Source of the DNA: Tychonema litorale BBK16
Lineage (GTDB): Bacteria; Cyanobacteriota; Cyanobacteriia; Cyanobacteriales; Microcoleaceae
NCBI RefSeq assembly: GCF_021648855.1
Contig: NZ_JAKJHX010000088.1
Coordinates: 1 to 22,944 of the forward strand
Length of the DNA stretch: 22,944 bases
Direction: 5' to 3'
This document shows positions 15,774-22,944 of the stretch, in pieces. Numbering within the stretch: position 1 is the first letter of the stretch; every line of letters starts with the position of its first letter. Below the pieces are notes generated by a model. The model was given only the letters and a program-made list of their open reading frames with translations. It did no database searches and was not told where the DNA came from. The position numbers and the translations under genes were made by a program.

Positions 15774-16589
15774 ATGACAATTGCAACGCAAGACAAACTC
15801 CAATACAATTGGAAACACATTATTGCTTTAGGCGGAGTTCACATCGGCGCCTTGTTCGCCTTCCTTCCGAGCAACTTCAACTGGACAGCCGTTGGTTTAA
15901 CAGTATTCATGCACTGGATAACTGGTGGTTTGGGAATAACTCTCGGATGGCATCGACTACTGACCCACCGCAGTTTTCAGACACCCAAATTTGTAGAATA
16001 CTTTCTAGCTTTTTGCGGATCTCTTGCCTGTCAAGGAGGCATAATAGATTGGGTTGGACTACACCGATTGCACCACACCCACTCCGACCAAAATGACATT
16101 GACCCTCACAATGCCCAGCAGGGTTTTTGGTGGAGTCACCTAGGTTGGATGTTCTACAAAGGCCCAGCCCACGATGAAATTCCCCGCTGTACAAAAGACA
16201 TTGCTAGCGACCCATTTTACCAATTTTTGCAAAATTACTTTCTGCCAATTCAAATCGCCTTTGGCATTTTGCTTTACTTAGCAGCAGGCTGGCCTTTTGT
16301 AGTTTGGGTAATATTTGTACGCTTAGTTTTCGTGTATCACTGCACATGGTTTGTGAACAGCGCCACTCACAAATTTGGCTACCGCACCTACGAAACAAAA
16401 GATAGTTCTACTAACTGTTGGTGGGTTGCTGTCCTGACTTATGGCGAAGGCTGGCACAACAATCACCACGCTTATCAATACTCTGCCCGTCACGGTATGG
16501 AATGGTGGGAAATTGACTTTACCTGGATGACAATTCAAGTGATGGAAGCACTCGGTTTGGCAAGCAAGGTGAAATTACCAGCAAAATAG
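15774..16589 (+). CDS. desC: Acyl-lipid delta-9 fatty acid desaturase (second copy)
   Basis: The 271-aa protein is a paralogue of the upstream desaturase, roughly two-thirds identical by eye along its whole length. It keeps the three histidine boxes: HRLLTH (H60, H65), HRLHH (H97, H100, H101) and HNNHH (H228, H231, H232). Hydrophobic segments lie around residues 14-56, 75-90 and 160-200. Differences from the first copy cluster at residues 6-22 and 102-130 and at the C-terminus, so substrate choice (sn-1 or sn-2 position, chain length) could differ. Cyanobacteria often carry two DesC types. The gap to the first gene has a hairpin, which suggests separate or attenuated transcription rather than a tight operon. 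Confidence 0.9.
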   Translation: MTIATQDKLQYNWKHIIALGGVHIGALFAFLPSNFNWTAVGLTVFMHWITGGLGITLGWHRLLTHRSFQTPKFVEYFLAFCGSLACQGGIIDWVGLHRLHHTHSDQNDIDPHNAQQGFWWSHLGWMFYKGPAHDEIPRCTKDIASDPFYQFLQNYFLPIQIAFGILLYLAAGWPFVVWVIFVRLVFVYHCTWFVNSATHKFGYRTYETKDSSTNCWWVAVLTYGEGWHNNHHAYQYSARHGMEWWEIDFTWMTIQVMEALGLASKVKLPAK

Positions 16590-16593
16590 TAAT

Positions 16594-16657
16594 TTGGTAA
16601 TTGGGCATTGGGCATTGGGCATTGGGCATTGTTGACTGCCAACTGCCCAACTACCAA
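16594..16657. terminator. Convergent-gene hairpin with ATTGGGC repeats
   Basis: TTGGTAATTGGGCA (16594-16607) pairs with 16644-16657 at 13 of 14 positions. Between the arms are tandem ATTGGGC heptamers. The element fills the gap between the stop of the second desaturase and the stop of potC on the other strand, as the 54-bp palindrome does between DUF3370 and pdhC, so it probably terminates both. Confidence 0.6.
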
Positions 16658-16661
16658 TTCA

Positions 16662-17510
16662 CTAATTAGCCCGCTTTTGGTCGCTGCGGCCGCGCAAATA
16701 CTCCGCCACAAACGCCAATCCTCCCGAACCTACCATTAACAGTACACTCAGAGCATTAATATCAGGTTTCACCCCAGTCCGAATCCGGCTAAAAATTTCC
16801 ATAGGCAAAGTTGTAGTACCGCTACCTGCGGTAAAACTCGCAATCAAAAAATCGTCCATACTGAGGACAAAAGCCAGCAAACAACCAGAGACAATCCCAG
16901 GTAATAATTGAGGCAATAAAACCTGAATAAAAGCCTCAACTGGTGTGGCACCTAAATCCAAAGCAGCTTCTTCTAAAGATGGGTTGAGGTCTGCTAATCT
17001 GGTAGAAACAGCTAGGGCAATATAAGCTAGACAAAACACAATGTGAGCCGCTACAATTGTCCACAAACTAAGCGGAATAGCCAGGGCTGCTAAAAATACT
17101 AGAGTCGCAACTGCACTAGCAATATCTGGAATAATAATTGGCAAATAGGCAACTCCTTGATACAAGCTCTTGCCGGGGAAGCGGTAGCGGGACAAACCCA
17201 CAGCCATTAAAGTACCGAGTATAGCAGAGATAGCAACTGCACAAATAGCAACTGTTAAACTATTTCTCAGGGCTACTAGAATGCGGGTATCGCTAAATAA
17301 TTTAACGTACCAATCTAATGTAAATCCTTCCCAACCAGCGCTAAAACGTGATTTATTAAAGCTGTAAAATGTTAGTACCAAAATGGGGAGGTACATATAG
17401 AAAAACATCAAAACGGCAAATATTACCTGCCAAGAAAGCTTAAACTTAGGTTTTAAGTAGATCATATCGGCGGGTATTTCCTCCTGTGGATTGTCGGTAA
17501 TATTTTCCAT
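16662..17510 (-). CDS. potC: Spermidine/putrescine ABC transporter permease PotC
   Basis: This 282-aa inner-membrane subunit of the polyamine importer has six predicted hydrophobic segments, beginning at about residue 27 after a hydrophilic N-terminus. The coupling (EAA) loop reads LEEAALDLGATPVEAFIQVLLP, contacting the ATPase PotA. The NSLTVAICAVAISAILGT segment and FVLSMDDFLIASFTAG near the C-terminus are characteristic of PotC-like permeases. It is the last gene of the operon, 81 bases after potB, with a tandem heptamer block in the spacer, and ends near a convergent hairpin. Substrate (spermidine, putrescine or a related cation) is inferred from the family. Confidence 0.9.
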   Translation of the reverse strand: MENITDNPQEEIPADMIYLKPKFKLSWQVIFAVLMFFYMYLPILVLTFYSFNKSRFSAGWEGFTLDWYVKLFSDTRILVALRNSLTVAICAVAISAILGTLMAVGLSRYRFPGKSLYQGVAYLPIIIPDIASAVATLVFLAALAIPLSLWTIVAAHIVFCLAYIALAVSTRLADLNPSLEEAALDLGATPVEAFIQVLLPQLLPGIVSGCLLAFVLSMDDFLIASFTAGSGTTTLPMEIFSRIRTGVKPDINALSVLLMVGSGGLAFVAEYLRGRSDQKRAN

Positions 17511-17552
17511 ATCTCGCTAACCGGGAATTGGTAATTGGTAATCGGGAATTGC

Positions 17553-17587
17553 TAATGACTAATGACTAATGACTAATGACTAATGAC
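17553..17587 (+). repeat. Tandem heptamer repeat TAATGAC x5
   Basis: Five exact 7-bp units lie between potB and potC, next to AATTGGT/AATCGGG units (17524-17550). It is an STRR-like block inside an operon, transcribed as GTCATTA repeats. Confidence 0.9.
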
Positions 17588-17591
17588 TTCT

Positions 17592-18503
17592 TTAAACTGC
17601 ATTACGATCGCCATATTTGAGCAAAAGTGCAATGCCAATACTCACTGCAAAAATTAATACCATACTCAGAGCCGATCCTAGCCCCCAATTCTGAGTCGCC
17701 CCCAAGAATTGATTGTAAATCAAACGAGCAGCCGTCATGCTGGAAGCGCCGCCCAGCAACTCAGGATCGACAAAATCGCCCAAACAACTAATAAATACTA
17801 GCAAAGAACCCGCTGCAATTCCCGGCATCGTTTGGGGTACTGTCACTTGCCAAAAAGTTTCCACCGGATTCGCCCCCAAATCCTGAGATGCTTCTAGCAA
17901 TCTGCGGTCTAATTTTTCTAAGGAAGCGTAGAGAATTGTCACGATATAAGGCAAATAACTGTACGCCATGCCAATTAAGACCGCTGAACTTTGATTGAGC
18001 AATTCTAGAGGAGGAATCCCTACAAGTGCCAAGACCGAGTTGAGAACCCCCGTAGGGCGTAGAATTGTAATCCAAGCATACGATCGCAATAACGAAGAAG
18101 TCCACAACGGCAACACAAAGCCCAACAAAGTTAAATTCCGCCATTTGGGCGAGACATTGAGGGCGATCCAGTAAGCCACGGGAAATCCCAGCACCAAACA
18201 CAGTATAGTAGTTCCACTTGCGAAAAAGAGCGATCGCCCAATCACCTGCAAATTCAGAGGTTCAAACACTCGCAGATAATTGCCAATTCCCGAAGGAATC
18301 ACCAAATCTCCAGGCTTAATATTCGGCACCAAACTCAGTTGGAAAATGACTATAGTTGGTACTACTAATAATAAAGCTAGCCACAATCCAGAAGGGCCGA
18401 GCAATGCCAATGGCCCAGCCCACGATGACCAAGGAGAGACAGTTTCAGCCTTCGAGGGAGAATTGGGTGGAATCGGAGGGGGACTTTTGGTAGAAACAGC
18501 CAT
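17592..18503 (-). CDS. potB: Spermidine/putrescine ABC transporter permease PotB
   Basis: This 303-aa membrane permease pairs with PotC to form the polyamine channel. A Pro/Ser-rich cytoplasmic N-terminus of about 30 residues precedes the first membrane segment (GLWLALLLVVPTIVIFQLSL). The EAA loop reads LLEASQDLGANPVETFWQVTVP. The segment GFVLPLWTSSLLRSYAW is characteristic of PotB-like proteins. The start is the ATG at 18503; no strong ribosome-binding site is visible. The potD stop is 151 bases upstream, and that spacer contains a GC-rich hairpin. Confidence 0.9.
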   Translation of the reverse strand: MAVSTKSPPPIPPNSPSKAETVSPWSSWAGPLALLGPSGLWLALLLVVPTIVIFQLSLVPNIKPGDLVIPSGIGNYLRVFEPLNLQVIGRSLFFASGTTILCLVLGFPVAYWIALNVSPKWRNLTLLGFVLPLWTSSLLRSYAWITILRPTGVLNSVLALVGIPPLELLNQSSAVLIGMAYSYLPYIVTILYASLEKLDRRLLEASQDLGANPVETFWQVTVPQTMPGIAAGSLLVFISCLGDFVDPELLGGASSMTAARLIYNQFLGATQNWGLGSALSMVLIFAVSIGIALLLKYGDRNAV

Positions 18504-18545
18504 AAATAATAAATAGTTTTCAGTTTTGAGTTTTAATTATTGATT

Positions 18546-18609
18546 GGTAGGGGCGGGTTCACCAACAATCATCGCCTAAAATAAACAATCTCATAAACCC
18601 GCCCCCACC
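18546..18609. repeat. GC-rich inverted repeat between potD and potB
   Basis: GGTAGGGGCGGGTT (18546-18559) pairs with 18596-18609 at 13 of 14 positions; the loop is 36 bases. It looks like a dispersed cyanobacterial palindromic repeat. Lying between the binding-protein gene and the permease genes of one operon, it could protect the potD mRNA 3' end or partly terminate transcription. Confidence 0.6.
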
Positions 18610-18654
18610 CCACGGTAAATCAAAATGCACATGAAATTTATGACAAAATTAAGA

Positions 18655-19785
18655 TTAACCACTTGTTAATTTAGTCCAATAGCGATCGTACACATCGATA
18701 AATTTTCCTACCGGAGCAACACCTTCGCAATTTTTCAAAATAGATTCGGAAGGGAAAAGAATTTCATTTTCTCTGACTTCCGGTGTCAGCAAACTAAAAG
18801 CATCTTCCGAAGGAGTTGAAAAACTAAGCCGCTCGACTAAAGAAGCAGCGACATCCGCTTGTAGCATAAAGTTGATCCACTTATAAGCTGCTTCGGGATT
18901 GGGAGCACCTTTAGGAATTACTAAAGTGTCAGTCCACAGAGAAGAACCGCTTTTTGGCACAACATAGCGCAATTTGTCGTTATCTGGAATTACCTCATTA
19001 GCATCAGAAGAGTAACACATGGCTACTTTCAAATCCCCTGTCAGTATTTGAGGCCGCCAAGCATCAGTGGTAAAAGATGCGATCGACGGTTTTAACTCTA
19101 CCAACTTTTCGTAAGCTTGTTTCACTTGCTCTGGGTTCGTAGAATTGAGAGAATAGCCCAGCATCCGCAGGGCCGCCCCCATCACTTCTCGAACATCATT
19201 AGCCAGAGTCATTCGCCTTGTCAACTCCTGTTTGTGTTTCCACAAATAGTCCCAATCTTCAGGAGGTTCTTTGAGCTGTTCGCTGTTGTAAATTAAGCCT
19301 GTGGTTCCCCAACTCAAAGGTACGCTGTAGCGGTTTCCTGGGTCGTATACAGGGTTTTGGAACTGCTTTTTGAGGCGATCGATCCCTCCCAAACTGGAGT
19401 GGTCTAATTGGCTCAACAGCCCCAGTTCCTTCATCTGAATCACCATGTAGTCAGATGGGTAAATGATGCTGTAAGCCCGGCCGCCACCAGCTTGAACTCT
19501 AGCCAGCATCGCCTCATTGGAGTCAAATACGTCTGCGATGACGCGGATGCCAGTTTTTTCGGCAAAGCGATCGAGCAAAGCTTTGTCTGTGTAGCCTGCC
19601 CAAGTATAGATGAAAAGTTGGTCAGCATTACCTTTGACGGGAGGAGCAGATTGTACATCTGCAAGCCGCCAGCCGCAACTAGAAAGGGCTAAGCCGGAGA
19701 TTGTCGCCGCCGAATTTTTGATGAACTGACGGCGTGTAGAATTAGCCCTGGAAATCTTGGAAATTGGTAGATTAGTCGGAGGCAC
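18655..19785 (-). CDS. potD: Polyamine-binding protein PotD, Tat lipoprotein
   Basis: This 376-aa solute-binding protein captures polyamines in the periplasm and delivers them to PotB/PotC. The N-terminus has a twin-arginine motif STRRQFIK (R18-R19), a hydrophobic stretch and a lipobox LSSC (C37), so it is probably a Tat-exported lipoprotein. The mature part starts with LFIYTWAGYTDKALLDRF and has the PotD-like segments IIYPSDYMVIQM, YSVPLSWGTTGLIYN and SSLWTDTLVIPKGAPNPEAAYKWINFML. The start is the GTG at 19785; there is no ATG that would keep the signal peptide, and no clear ribosome-binding site. It is the second gene of the potADBC operon, 120 bases after potA. Confidence 0.92.
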   Translation of the reverse strand: MPPTNLPISKISRANSTRRQFIKNSAATISGLALSSCGWRLADVQSAPPVKGNADQLFIYTWAGYTDKALLDRFAEKTGIRVIADVFDSNEAMLARVQAGGGRAYSIIYPSDYMVIQMKELGLLSQLDHSSLGGIDRLKKQFQNPVYDPGNRYSVPLSWGTTGLIYNSEQLKEPPEDWDYLWKHKQELTRRMTLANDVREVMGAALRMLGYSLNSTNPEQVKQAYEKLVELKPSIASFTTDAWRPQILTGDLKVAMCYSSDANEVIPDNDKLRYVVPKSGSSLWTDTLVIPKGAPNPEAAYKWINFMLQADVAASLVERLSFSTPSEDAFSLLTPEVRENEILFPSESILKNCEGVAPVGKFIDVYDRYWTKLTSG

Positions 19786-19873
19786 AGATTCAAAGATTGG
19801 TAATTTGTTATTTGCGTCGCCTTGAGCGGAGTCGAAGGGTTATTTGTTATTGGAACTAATAACTAATAACTAG

Positions 19874-19900
19874 CAACAGTCAACAGTCAACAGTCAACAG
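19874..19900 (+). repeat. Tandem heptamer repeat CAACAGT x4
   Basis: Three full CAACAGT units and a fourth lacking its last base lie between potA and potD, next to AACTAAT-type units (19854-19870). A copy of the CCCTTCGACTCCGCTCAAGG dispersed repeat lies just beside them on the minus strand at about 19816-19840. Confidence 0.85.
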
Positions 19901-19905
19901 ACTAA

Positions 19906-21045
19906 TTATTTTCTATCGCTCAAAGCGAGACAATCAGTAGTTCCCCAGTAAGCATAAATTGGCGTGTGGGGGTCTGGGAAAGAACCGCCGGTATTCGGTT
20001 GTCGCACTGTCATTTTATCGCCCGTGGTCAACTCCACCACGTAATGAACGTGGGTGCCCATGTACATGATATTTTTGAGCCTCCCTTCAAAACAGTTGAC
20101 CGAAACTTCTGGCTGGTAAAGATTCAAATATACTTTTTCCGGCCGGACGCTGACTACTACAGAGTCGTCTGTCACCCCATTCCACATATCCGATTGCTGA
20201 ACGACTATTTTCAGACCGGCTGGTGTGCGAACTGTAATAGTCGATCGGTCGATCGCCTCCACTTTACCAGCAAACAAATTCGTATCACCAATAAAATCCG
20301 CCACAAAAGCCGTTTGCGGACACTCATAAATTTCTTCAGGCGAACCAATTTGCTCAATTCGGCCCTCATTCATCACCGCAATCCGGTTAGAAAGACTCAT
20401 CGCCTCTTCTTGGTCGTGAGTCACCATCACAAAAGTCAAACCCAACTCTTGATGCAAATTCGACAATTCCAACTGCATCTGCTTTCGCAACTTCAAATCC
20501 AGAGCCCCCAGAGGTTCGTCCAACAGCAGAACCGCCGGTCGATTCACCAGAGCTCTCGCCAAAGCCACCCGCTGCTGCTGACCACCCGACATCTGGCCCG
20601 GAAACCTGGTGGCGAAAGATTCCATTTTCACCAATTGCAAAGCTTCCCGTACCCGTTCTTCAATTTCCGCCTTCCCCAGCTTCTTAATCCGCAATCCAAA
20701 AGCGATGTTGTCCCAAACATTCATATGTCCAAACAAAGCATAGCTTTGAAACACAGTATTTACCGGACGGCGGTAAGCGGGAGTGTTAGTCATCGACTGA
20801 CCTCGAATCATCAATTCGCCCGCCGAGGGAGTCTCGAAGCCAGCGATTAACCGCAGCGTCGTAGTCTTGCCGCAGCCAGAGGGGCCGAGAATGCTAAAAA
20901 ATTCTCCCTGACGGATTTCCAGGTCAACCCCGCGGACTGCGGTTTCGCCGTTGAATACCTTGAAGACCTTGCGGAGTTCAACGTCAAGCGCTGTATCCGT
21001 TGCTGTCGTACCTTGGTTGAGTGCTGTTTGAAACATATTCACCAT
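19906..21045 (-). CDS. potA: Spermidine/putrescine ABC transporter ATPase PotA
   Basis: The 379-aa ATPase powers the polyamine importer. Motifs, numbered from the ATG at 21045: Walker A GPSGCGKT (54-61), Q-loop Q100, signature MSGGQQQ (152-158), Walker B LLLDEP (173-178) and switch histidine H210 in VMVTHDQEE. Residues 260-379 form a TOBE-type regulatory domain ([10 protein letters not shown] and THVHYVVEL segments). The ATG at 21036 (MFQTALNQ) has AGGA ten bases upstream and may be the true start, three codons later. It is first in the order potA-potD-potB-potC, all minus strand, and its 124-base upstream gap should carry the operon promoter. Confidence 0.94.
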   Translation of the reverse strand: MVNMFQTALNQGTTATDTALDVELRKVFKVFNGETAVRGVDLEIRQGEFFSILGPSGCGKTTTLRLIAGFETPSAGELMIRGQSMTNTPAYRRPVNTVFQSYALFGHMNVWDNIAFGLRIKKLGKAEIEERVREALQLVKMESFATRFPGQMSGGQQQRVALARALVNRPAVLLLDEPLGALDLKLRKQMQLELSNLHQELGLTFVMVTHDQEEAMSLSNRIAVMNEGRIEQIGSPEEIYECPQTAFVADFIGDTNLFAGKVEAIDRSTITVRTPAGLKIVVQQSDMWNGVTDDSVVVSVRPEKVYLNLYQPEVSVNCFEGRLKNIMYMGTHVHYVVELTTGDKMTVRQPNTGGSFPDPHTPIYAYWGTTDCLALSDRK

Positions 21046-21169
21046 TTCCTGGAAGTAATGCGCGCCAGTTGGATATAGTTTAACTTCAAAGTTTCTTGTA
21101 TTTTAAGCGAGGAATGCTTGAATTAAGAGGTTTTTAAATGGGTCATTTAAATTTTACCTGAGAATTCAC

Positions 21170-21811
21170 CTATGGGCTGGTCGGACTTGGGGTCTCACTT
21201 GGGCTGGGAGAAGGTTTTGGTTTTTTGTCTGCTTTTGGTTCTTCTGTTTTTTTCCACTCGGACAAAGGTCTTTGAGTAGCATTTTTAAAGTCAAAGGGTA
21301 CTAGAAGCACAGGAAAATTCTGAGAGGGCGATTCGGTCGGGTTGGCTTGGGCGTACAAGAAGCGACCACTAAAGTCTGTTTTGTTGCCTAAAACTAGGCG
21401 GTGAGTTTCCTGGTTATCCAGTTTTACTGTAACTATAGCTTGGGGTTTGTCGAGACCGAATTCTGCTAGTTGACTGGGAGTGATGTTAATTGTACGATCG
21501 CTCTTTCCTGTCCCTAATCTATCTAACAAAAAATCTACTGATGCCTGATTTGCGTGTGCTTGCGCCGGCACTTTCATTTCCCAACTAGATTTCCCTCCTT
21601 TGATTGCATAAACTCGCTCAAAAGTCAAGATATTTTCGGGAGTTTTTAGTGTAAAGAATTGTATGCGATCGGACTTAAAAGCAAAAATTCTCTGTTTTTC
21701 ATCCTTAGCCGCCTCTTGCTTTGGAGCTACTTGTATCTCGAACAACGAAACCAACCCAGCTAAGCTCAGTGCAACTGCTATTAATATTAATGTATTTTTC
21801 TGCAATTTCAT
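21170..21811 (-). CDS. DUF4340 domain protein, membrane-anchored
   Basis: This 213-aa protein has one N-terminal membrane segment (about residues 7-25) and a DUF4340 domain: an FKSDRIQFFTLKTPENILTF segment, then SSWEMKVP, the SVDFLLDRLG helix, LAEFGLDKPQAIVTVKL, and LVLGNKTDFSGRFLYAQ. A Lys/Pro/Ser-rich tail (PKPSPSPSETPSPTSP) ends it. DUF4340 genes commonly follow GldG-like ABC-transport genes, as seems true here, although the gap of about 560 bases is unusually long. The ATG at 21811 is chosen because it directly precedes the membrane anchor; the frame extends to 21877 without a better start. Function unknown. Confidence 0.8.
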   Translation of the reverse strand: MKLQKNTLILIAVALSLAGLVSLFEIQVAPKQEAAKDEKQRIFAFKSDRIQFFTLKTPENILTFERVYAIKGGKSSWEMKVPAQAHANQASVDFLLDRLGTGKSDRTINITPSQLAEFGLDKPQAIVTVKLDNQETHRLVLGNKTDFSGRFLYAQANPTESPSQNFPVLLVPFDFKNATQRPLSEWKKTEEPKADKKPKPSPSPSETPSPTSP

Positions 21812-22181
21812 AAAAATAATATGGGATGCGGGAAACTCAGAGACTTTAGTCCCCGTGTTCTTCGTACTATGATACAATTTAGATTGTGAGTAATAATCAA
21901 AACATCTACGTGTTGAAACATCCTAGTATCGGAGAAATCCCGGCTCCTATGAAACAACGGTTAGGTTTAAGTCCTAATGTCAGTATGACAGGAAAGAGCA
22001 GATAATGGCAGGTTGTCGAGCGTACCGCATCTTGGCAAGAAAGTGATGGATTCTGAAAGCATTAAAAACAAAAGTAGCTAGTAACTATCGCTTGACGATT
22101 GGTGACTAAGTAGACGGCGTTTGACGGTCGTAACGAGATTAGATTTAGGCCACAGCCTTGGTCTAATTCTGTCAGTAGAAT
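21812..22181 (+). mobile_element. IS200/IS605-derived remnant, possible tnpB 3' region/omega RNA
   Basis: No intact gene is visible. A plus-strand frame from about 21886 (GTG) encodes 39 residues (VSNNQNIYVLKHPSIGEIP then APMKQRLGLSPNVSMTGKSR) with no transposase signature I can defend. The following 180 bases are non-coding and lead directly into the right-end-type hairpin at 22182-22202. This order (short coding tail, structured non-coding stretch, terminal hairpin, AGTGTCAA) is that of the 3' end of IS605-family tnpB elements, where the omega RNA is encoded. Boundaries are uncertain and the left end is not found. The first 60-70 bases probably still hold the DUF4340 upstream region. Confidence 0.35.
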
Positions 22182-22210
22182 CTCAGTGGCTTCAGCCCTG
22201 AGAGTGTCAA
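22182..22210 (+). mobile_element. IS200/IS605-type right-end hairpin
   Basis: CTCAG pairs with CTGAG, with one unpaired T, an inner GGC/GCC stem and a TTCA loop, followed by AGTGTCAA. The same structure with a different stem sequence occurs at 286-314 on the other strand. The terminal TCAA matches the right cleavage site known for IS608-type elements. Heptamer repeats start just after it. Confidence 0.5.
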
Positions 22211-22213
22211 AAT

Positions 22214-22304
22214 AACTGGGAATTGGGAATTGGGAATTGGGAATTGGGAATTGGGAATTGGAAATCGGGAATTGGAAATCGGGAATTGGGAATTGGGAAT
22301 CGGT
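22214..22304 (+). repeat. AATTGGG heptamer array
   Basis: About ninety bases of GGGAATT heptamers, the last third interspersed with GGAAATC and GGGAATC variants. It is the same unit family as upstream of pdhC. It lies in the gap between the GldG-like and DUF4340 genes. Confidence 0.9.
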
Positions 22305-22309
22305 ATCCG

Positions 22310-22374
22310 TCTCTTCCCTTCTCCCCCTCTCCCCCTCTCCCTTTCTCCCTCTCCCCCTCTCTTCCTTCTTCCTT
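22310..22374. repeat. Uninterrupted 65-base homopyrimidine tract
   Basis: Every base on the plus strand from 22310 to 22374 is C or T. The minus strand, which is the coding strand of the GldG-like gene, therefore has 65 purines just after the stop codon (TAA at 22375-22373). It contains five runs of three to five G separated by AGA or AGAAA, a fit to a G-quadruplex motif. Confidence 0.85.
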
Positions 22375-22944
22375 ATCTTCTCTTCCACCAAATAGCAGTA
22401 CCAACTCCCAGTCCGAGTAAAGGCCAAATCAGCCAACCTAAAACCAGCAATAATACTTGAACAACAGTCATATTGATGCGACGGTTAGTAGCTTTTTTCG
22501 GGCTGATAGAAAAGCTTTGCTGGTCTGGCTTACTCAACCAACTAACTGAGTTAAGAAACACGTCGCTATTCAGTTGTTGGTCAAACCAACCGTTGGTCAC
22601 AAATTGAGATGTGCCAATTACTACCATTCGCGAAGTTTTTCTAAGAGTTGAAGGCGCCGAAAGAGTTGAATTTGGACTGGGAGATGTTGTGGGAGATGCT
22701 GTGGGGGATGTTTCTGGCGAAGTTGTTGGCGAAGTTGTTGGCGAAGTTGTTGGCGAAGCTTTGGGTGTTGGCGAAGTTACTGGAGATACTGGAGGTGTAG
22801 CTTCTTGGGAGACAATCACCGAATAGCTAATTGGTGAAGCAGTAGGAGATTCTGTCGGAGAAGTTGTCGGAGAAGTTGTCGGAGATGGTGAAGTTGTCGG
22901 AGATGGTGAAGTTGTCGGAGATGGTGAAGTTGTCGGAGATGGTG
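22373..22944 (-). CDS. GldG-like ABC-transport auxiliary protein, C-terminal part
   Basis: The gene continues beyond the right edge of the window; about 190 C-terminal codons are present. The order is a long Ser/Thr/Pro tandem-repeat region ([12 protein letters not shown] type, interrupted by [15 protein letters not shown]), then a conserved block [40 protein letters not shown] and [11 protein letters not shown], then a C-terminal membrane segment ([20 protein letters not shown]) ending in WWKRR. The conserved block is that of the GldG-like proteins that accompany an ABC ATPase and permease. A GTG within the frame at 22819 is not the start, since the frame stays open to the window edge. The low-complexity insertion lies in what should be the periplasmic domain. 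DUF4340 is downstream on the same strand. Confidence 0.7.
   Translation of the reverse strand, partial: PSPTTSPSPTTSPSPTTSPSPTTSPTTSPTESPTASPISYSVIVSQEATPPVSPVTSPTPKASPTTSPTTSPTTSPETSPTASPTTSPSPNSTLSAPSTLRKTSRMVVIGTSQFVTNGWFDQQLNSDVFLNSVSWLSKPDQQSFSISPKKATNRRINMTVVQVLLLVLGWLIWPLLGLGVGTAIWWKRR
22716..22759 (+). repeat. 12-bp coding repeat GGCGAAGTTGTT
   Basis: Three full units and most of a fourth, in frame in the GldG-like gene, encode SPTT repeats on the minus strand. They are part of its Ser/Thr/Pro-rich insertion. Confidence 0.85.
22856..22944 (+). repeat. 18-bp coding repeat, reaching the window edge
   Basis: Two GGAGAAGTTGTC units are followed by repeated GGAGATGGTGAAGTTGTC units that continue past the right edge. 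They encode SPTTSP repeats on the minus strand in the GldG-like gene. Exact repetition suggests that the copy number varies between strains. Confidence 0.85.

Noticed and set aside
19966..20850. Long plus-strand open frame (294 codons) opposite potA
   Set aside because: It lies wholly antisense to potA, and its His/Arg/Ser/Gln-rich product is the usual shadow of a minus-strand gene.
22062..22436. Minus-strand frame of 124 codons across the heptamer array and pyrimidine tract
   Set aside because: It encodes Pro-Ile-Pro-Asn and Arg/Glu/Gly strings from low-complexity DNA and overlaps the GldG-like C-terminus in another frame.

Overview
The window looks like chromosomal DNA of a filamentous, non-heterocystous cyanobacterium of the Microcoleus/Oscillatoria kind. 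Three things point that way: frequent HIP1 octamers (GCGATCGC, for example near 1350, 5573, 8410, 13455 and 15556); many intergenic blocks of tandem heptamers (AATTGGG, GGTTATT, TAATGAC, CAACAGT types), which match the STRR repeats of filamentous cyanobacteria; and gene families typical of cyanobacteria (DUF3370, YlqD-like, acyl-ACP synthetase, acyl-lipid delta-9 desaturases). The genus is an inference; the phylum is well supported.

Layout. 1-415 holds no gene but has two hairpins that look like IS200/IS605 ends. Then come a GT-C glycosyltransferase and surE as a minus-strand pair (416-2788), a DUF3370 exported protein on the plus strand (about 3028-4449), and a 54-bp palindrome between two converging stop codons. 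Next are the pyruvate dehydrogenase E2 gene, a YlqD-like coiled-coil gene and an acyl-ACP/acyl-CoA synthetase, all minus (4500-8512). From 8.7 to 13.3 kb there is an accessory stretch: a leucine-rich-repeat lipoprotein built from sixteen 66-bp units, then a minus-strand series made of a small 44-codon ORF, a 193-aa protein resembling EF-G domain IV, an AAA ATPase overlapping a TOPRIM-like protein, and a UPF0175-like antitoxin followed by a broken RelE-like toxin. From 13.4 to 16.6 kb are a methionine gamma-lyase-like PLP enzyme and, divergent from it, two tandem delta-9 desaturase genes. From 16.6 to 21.0 kb lies a complete polyamine ABC transporter operon in the order potA-potD-potB-potC on the minus strand. 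From 21.2 kb to the end are a DUF4340 protein and the C-terminal part of a GldG-like protein, probably one operon now separated by an IS200/IS605-derived remnant, heptamer repeats and a purine/pyrimidine tract.

How the genes work together. SurE and the glycosyltransferase are probably co-transcribed. PdhC, the acyl-ACP synthetase and the desaturases all act in acetyl-CoA or fatty-acid metabolism, but nothing in the sequence links them as one unit. PotA/B/C/D form one importer. The ATPase plus TOPRIM pair is the best candidate for an under-described system: its architecture (SMC-like ATPase translationally coupled to a TOPRIM-like effector) is that of RloA/RloB, AbiL and PARIS-type anti-phage modules, and here it sits beside a free-standing EF-G-domain-IV-like protein and a toxin-antitoxin relic. 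The defence role is inferred from architecture and context only.
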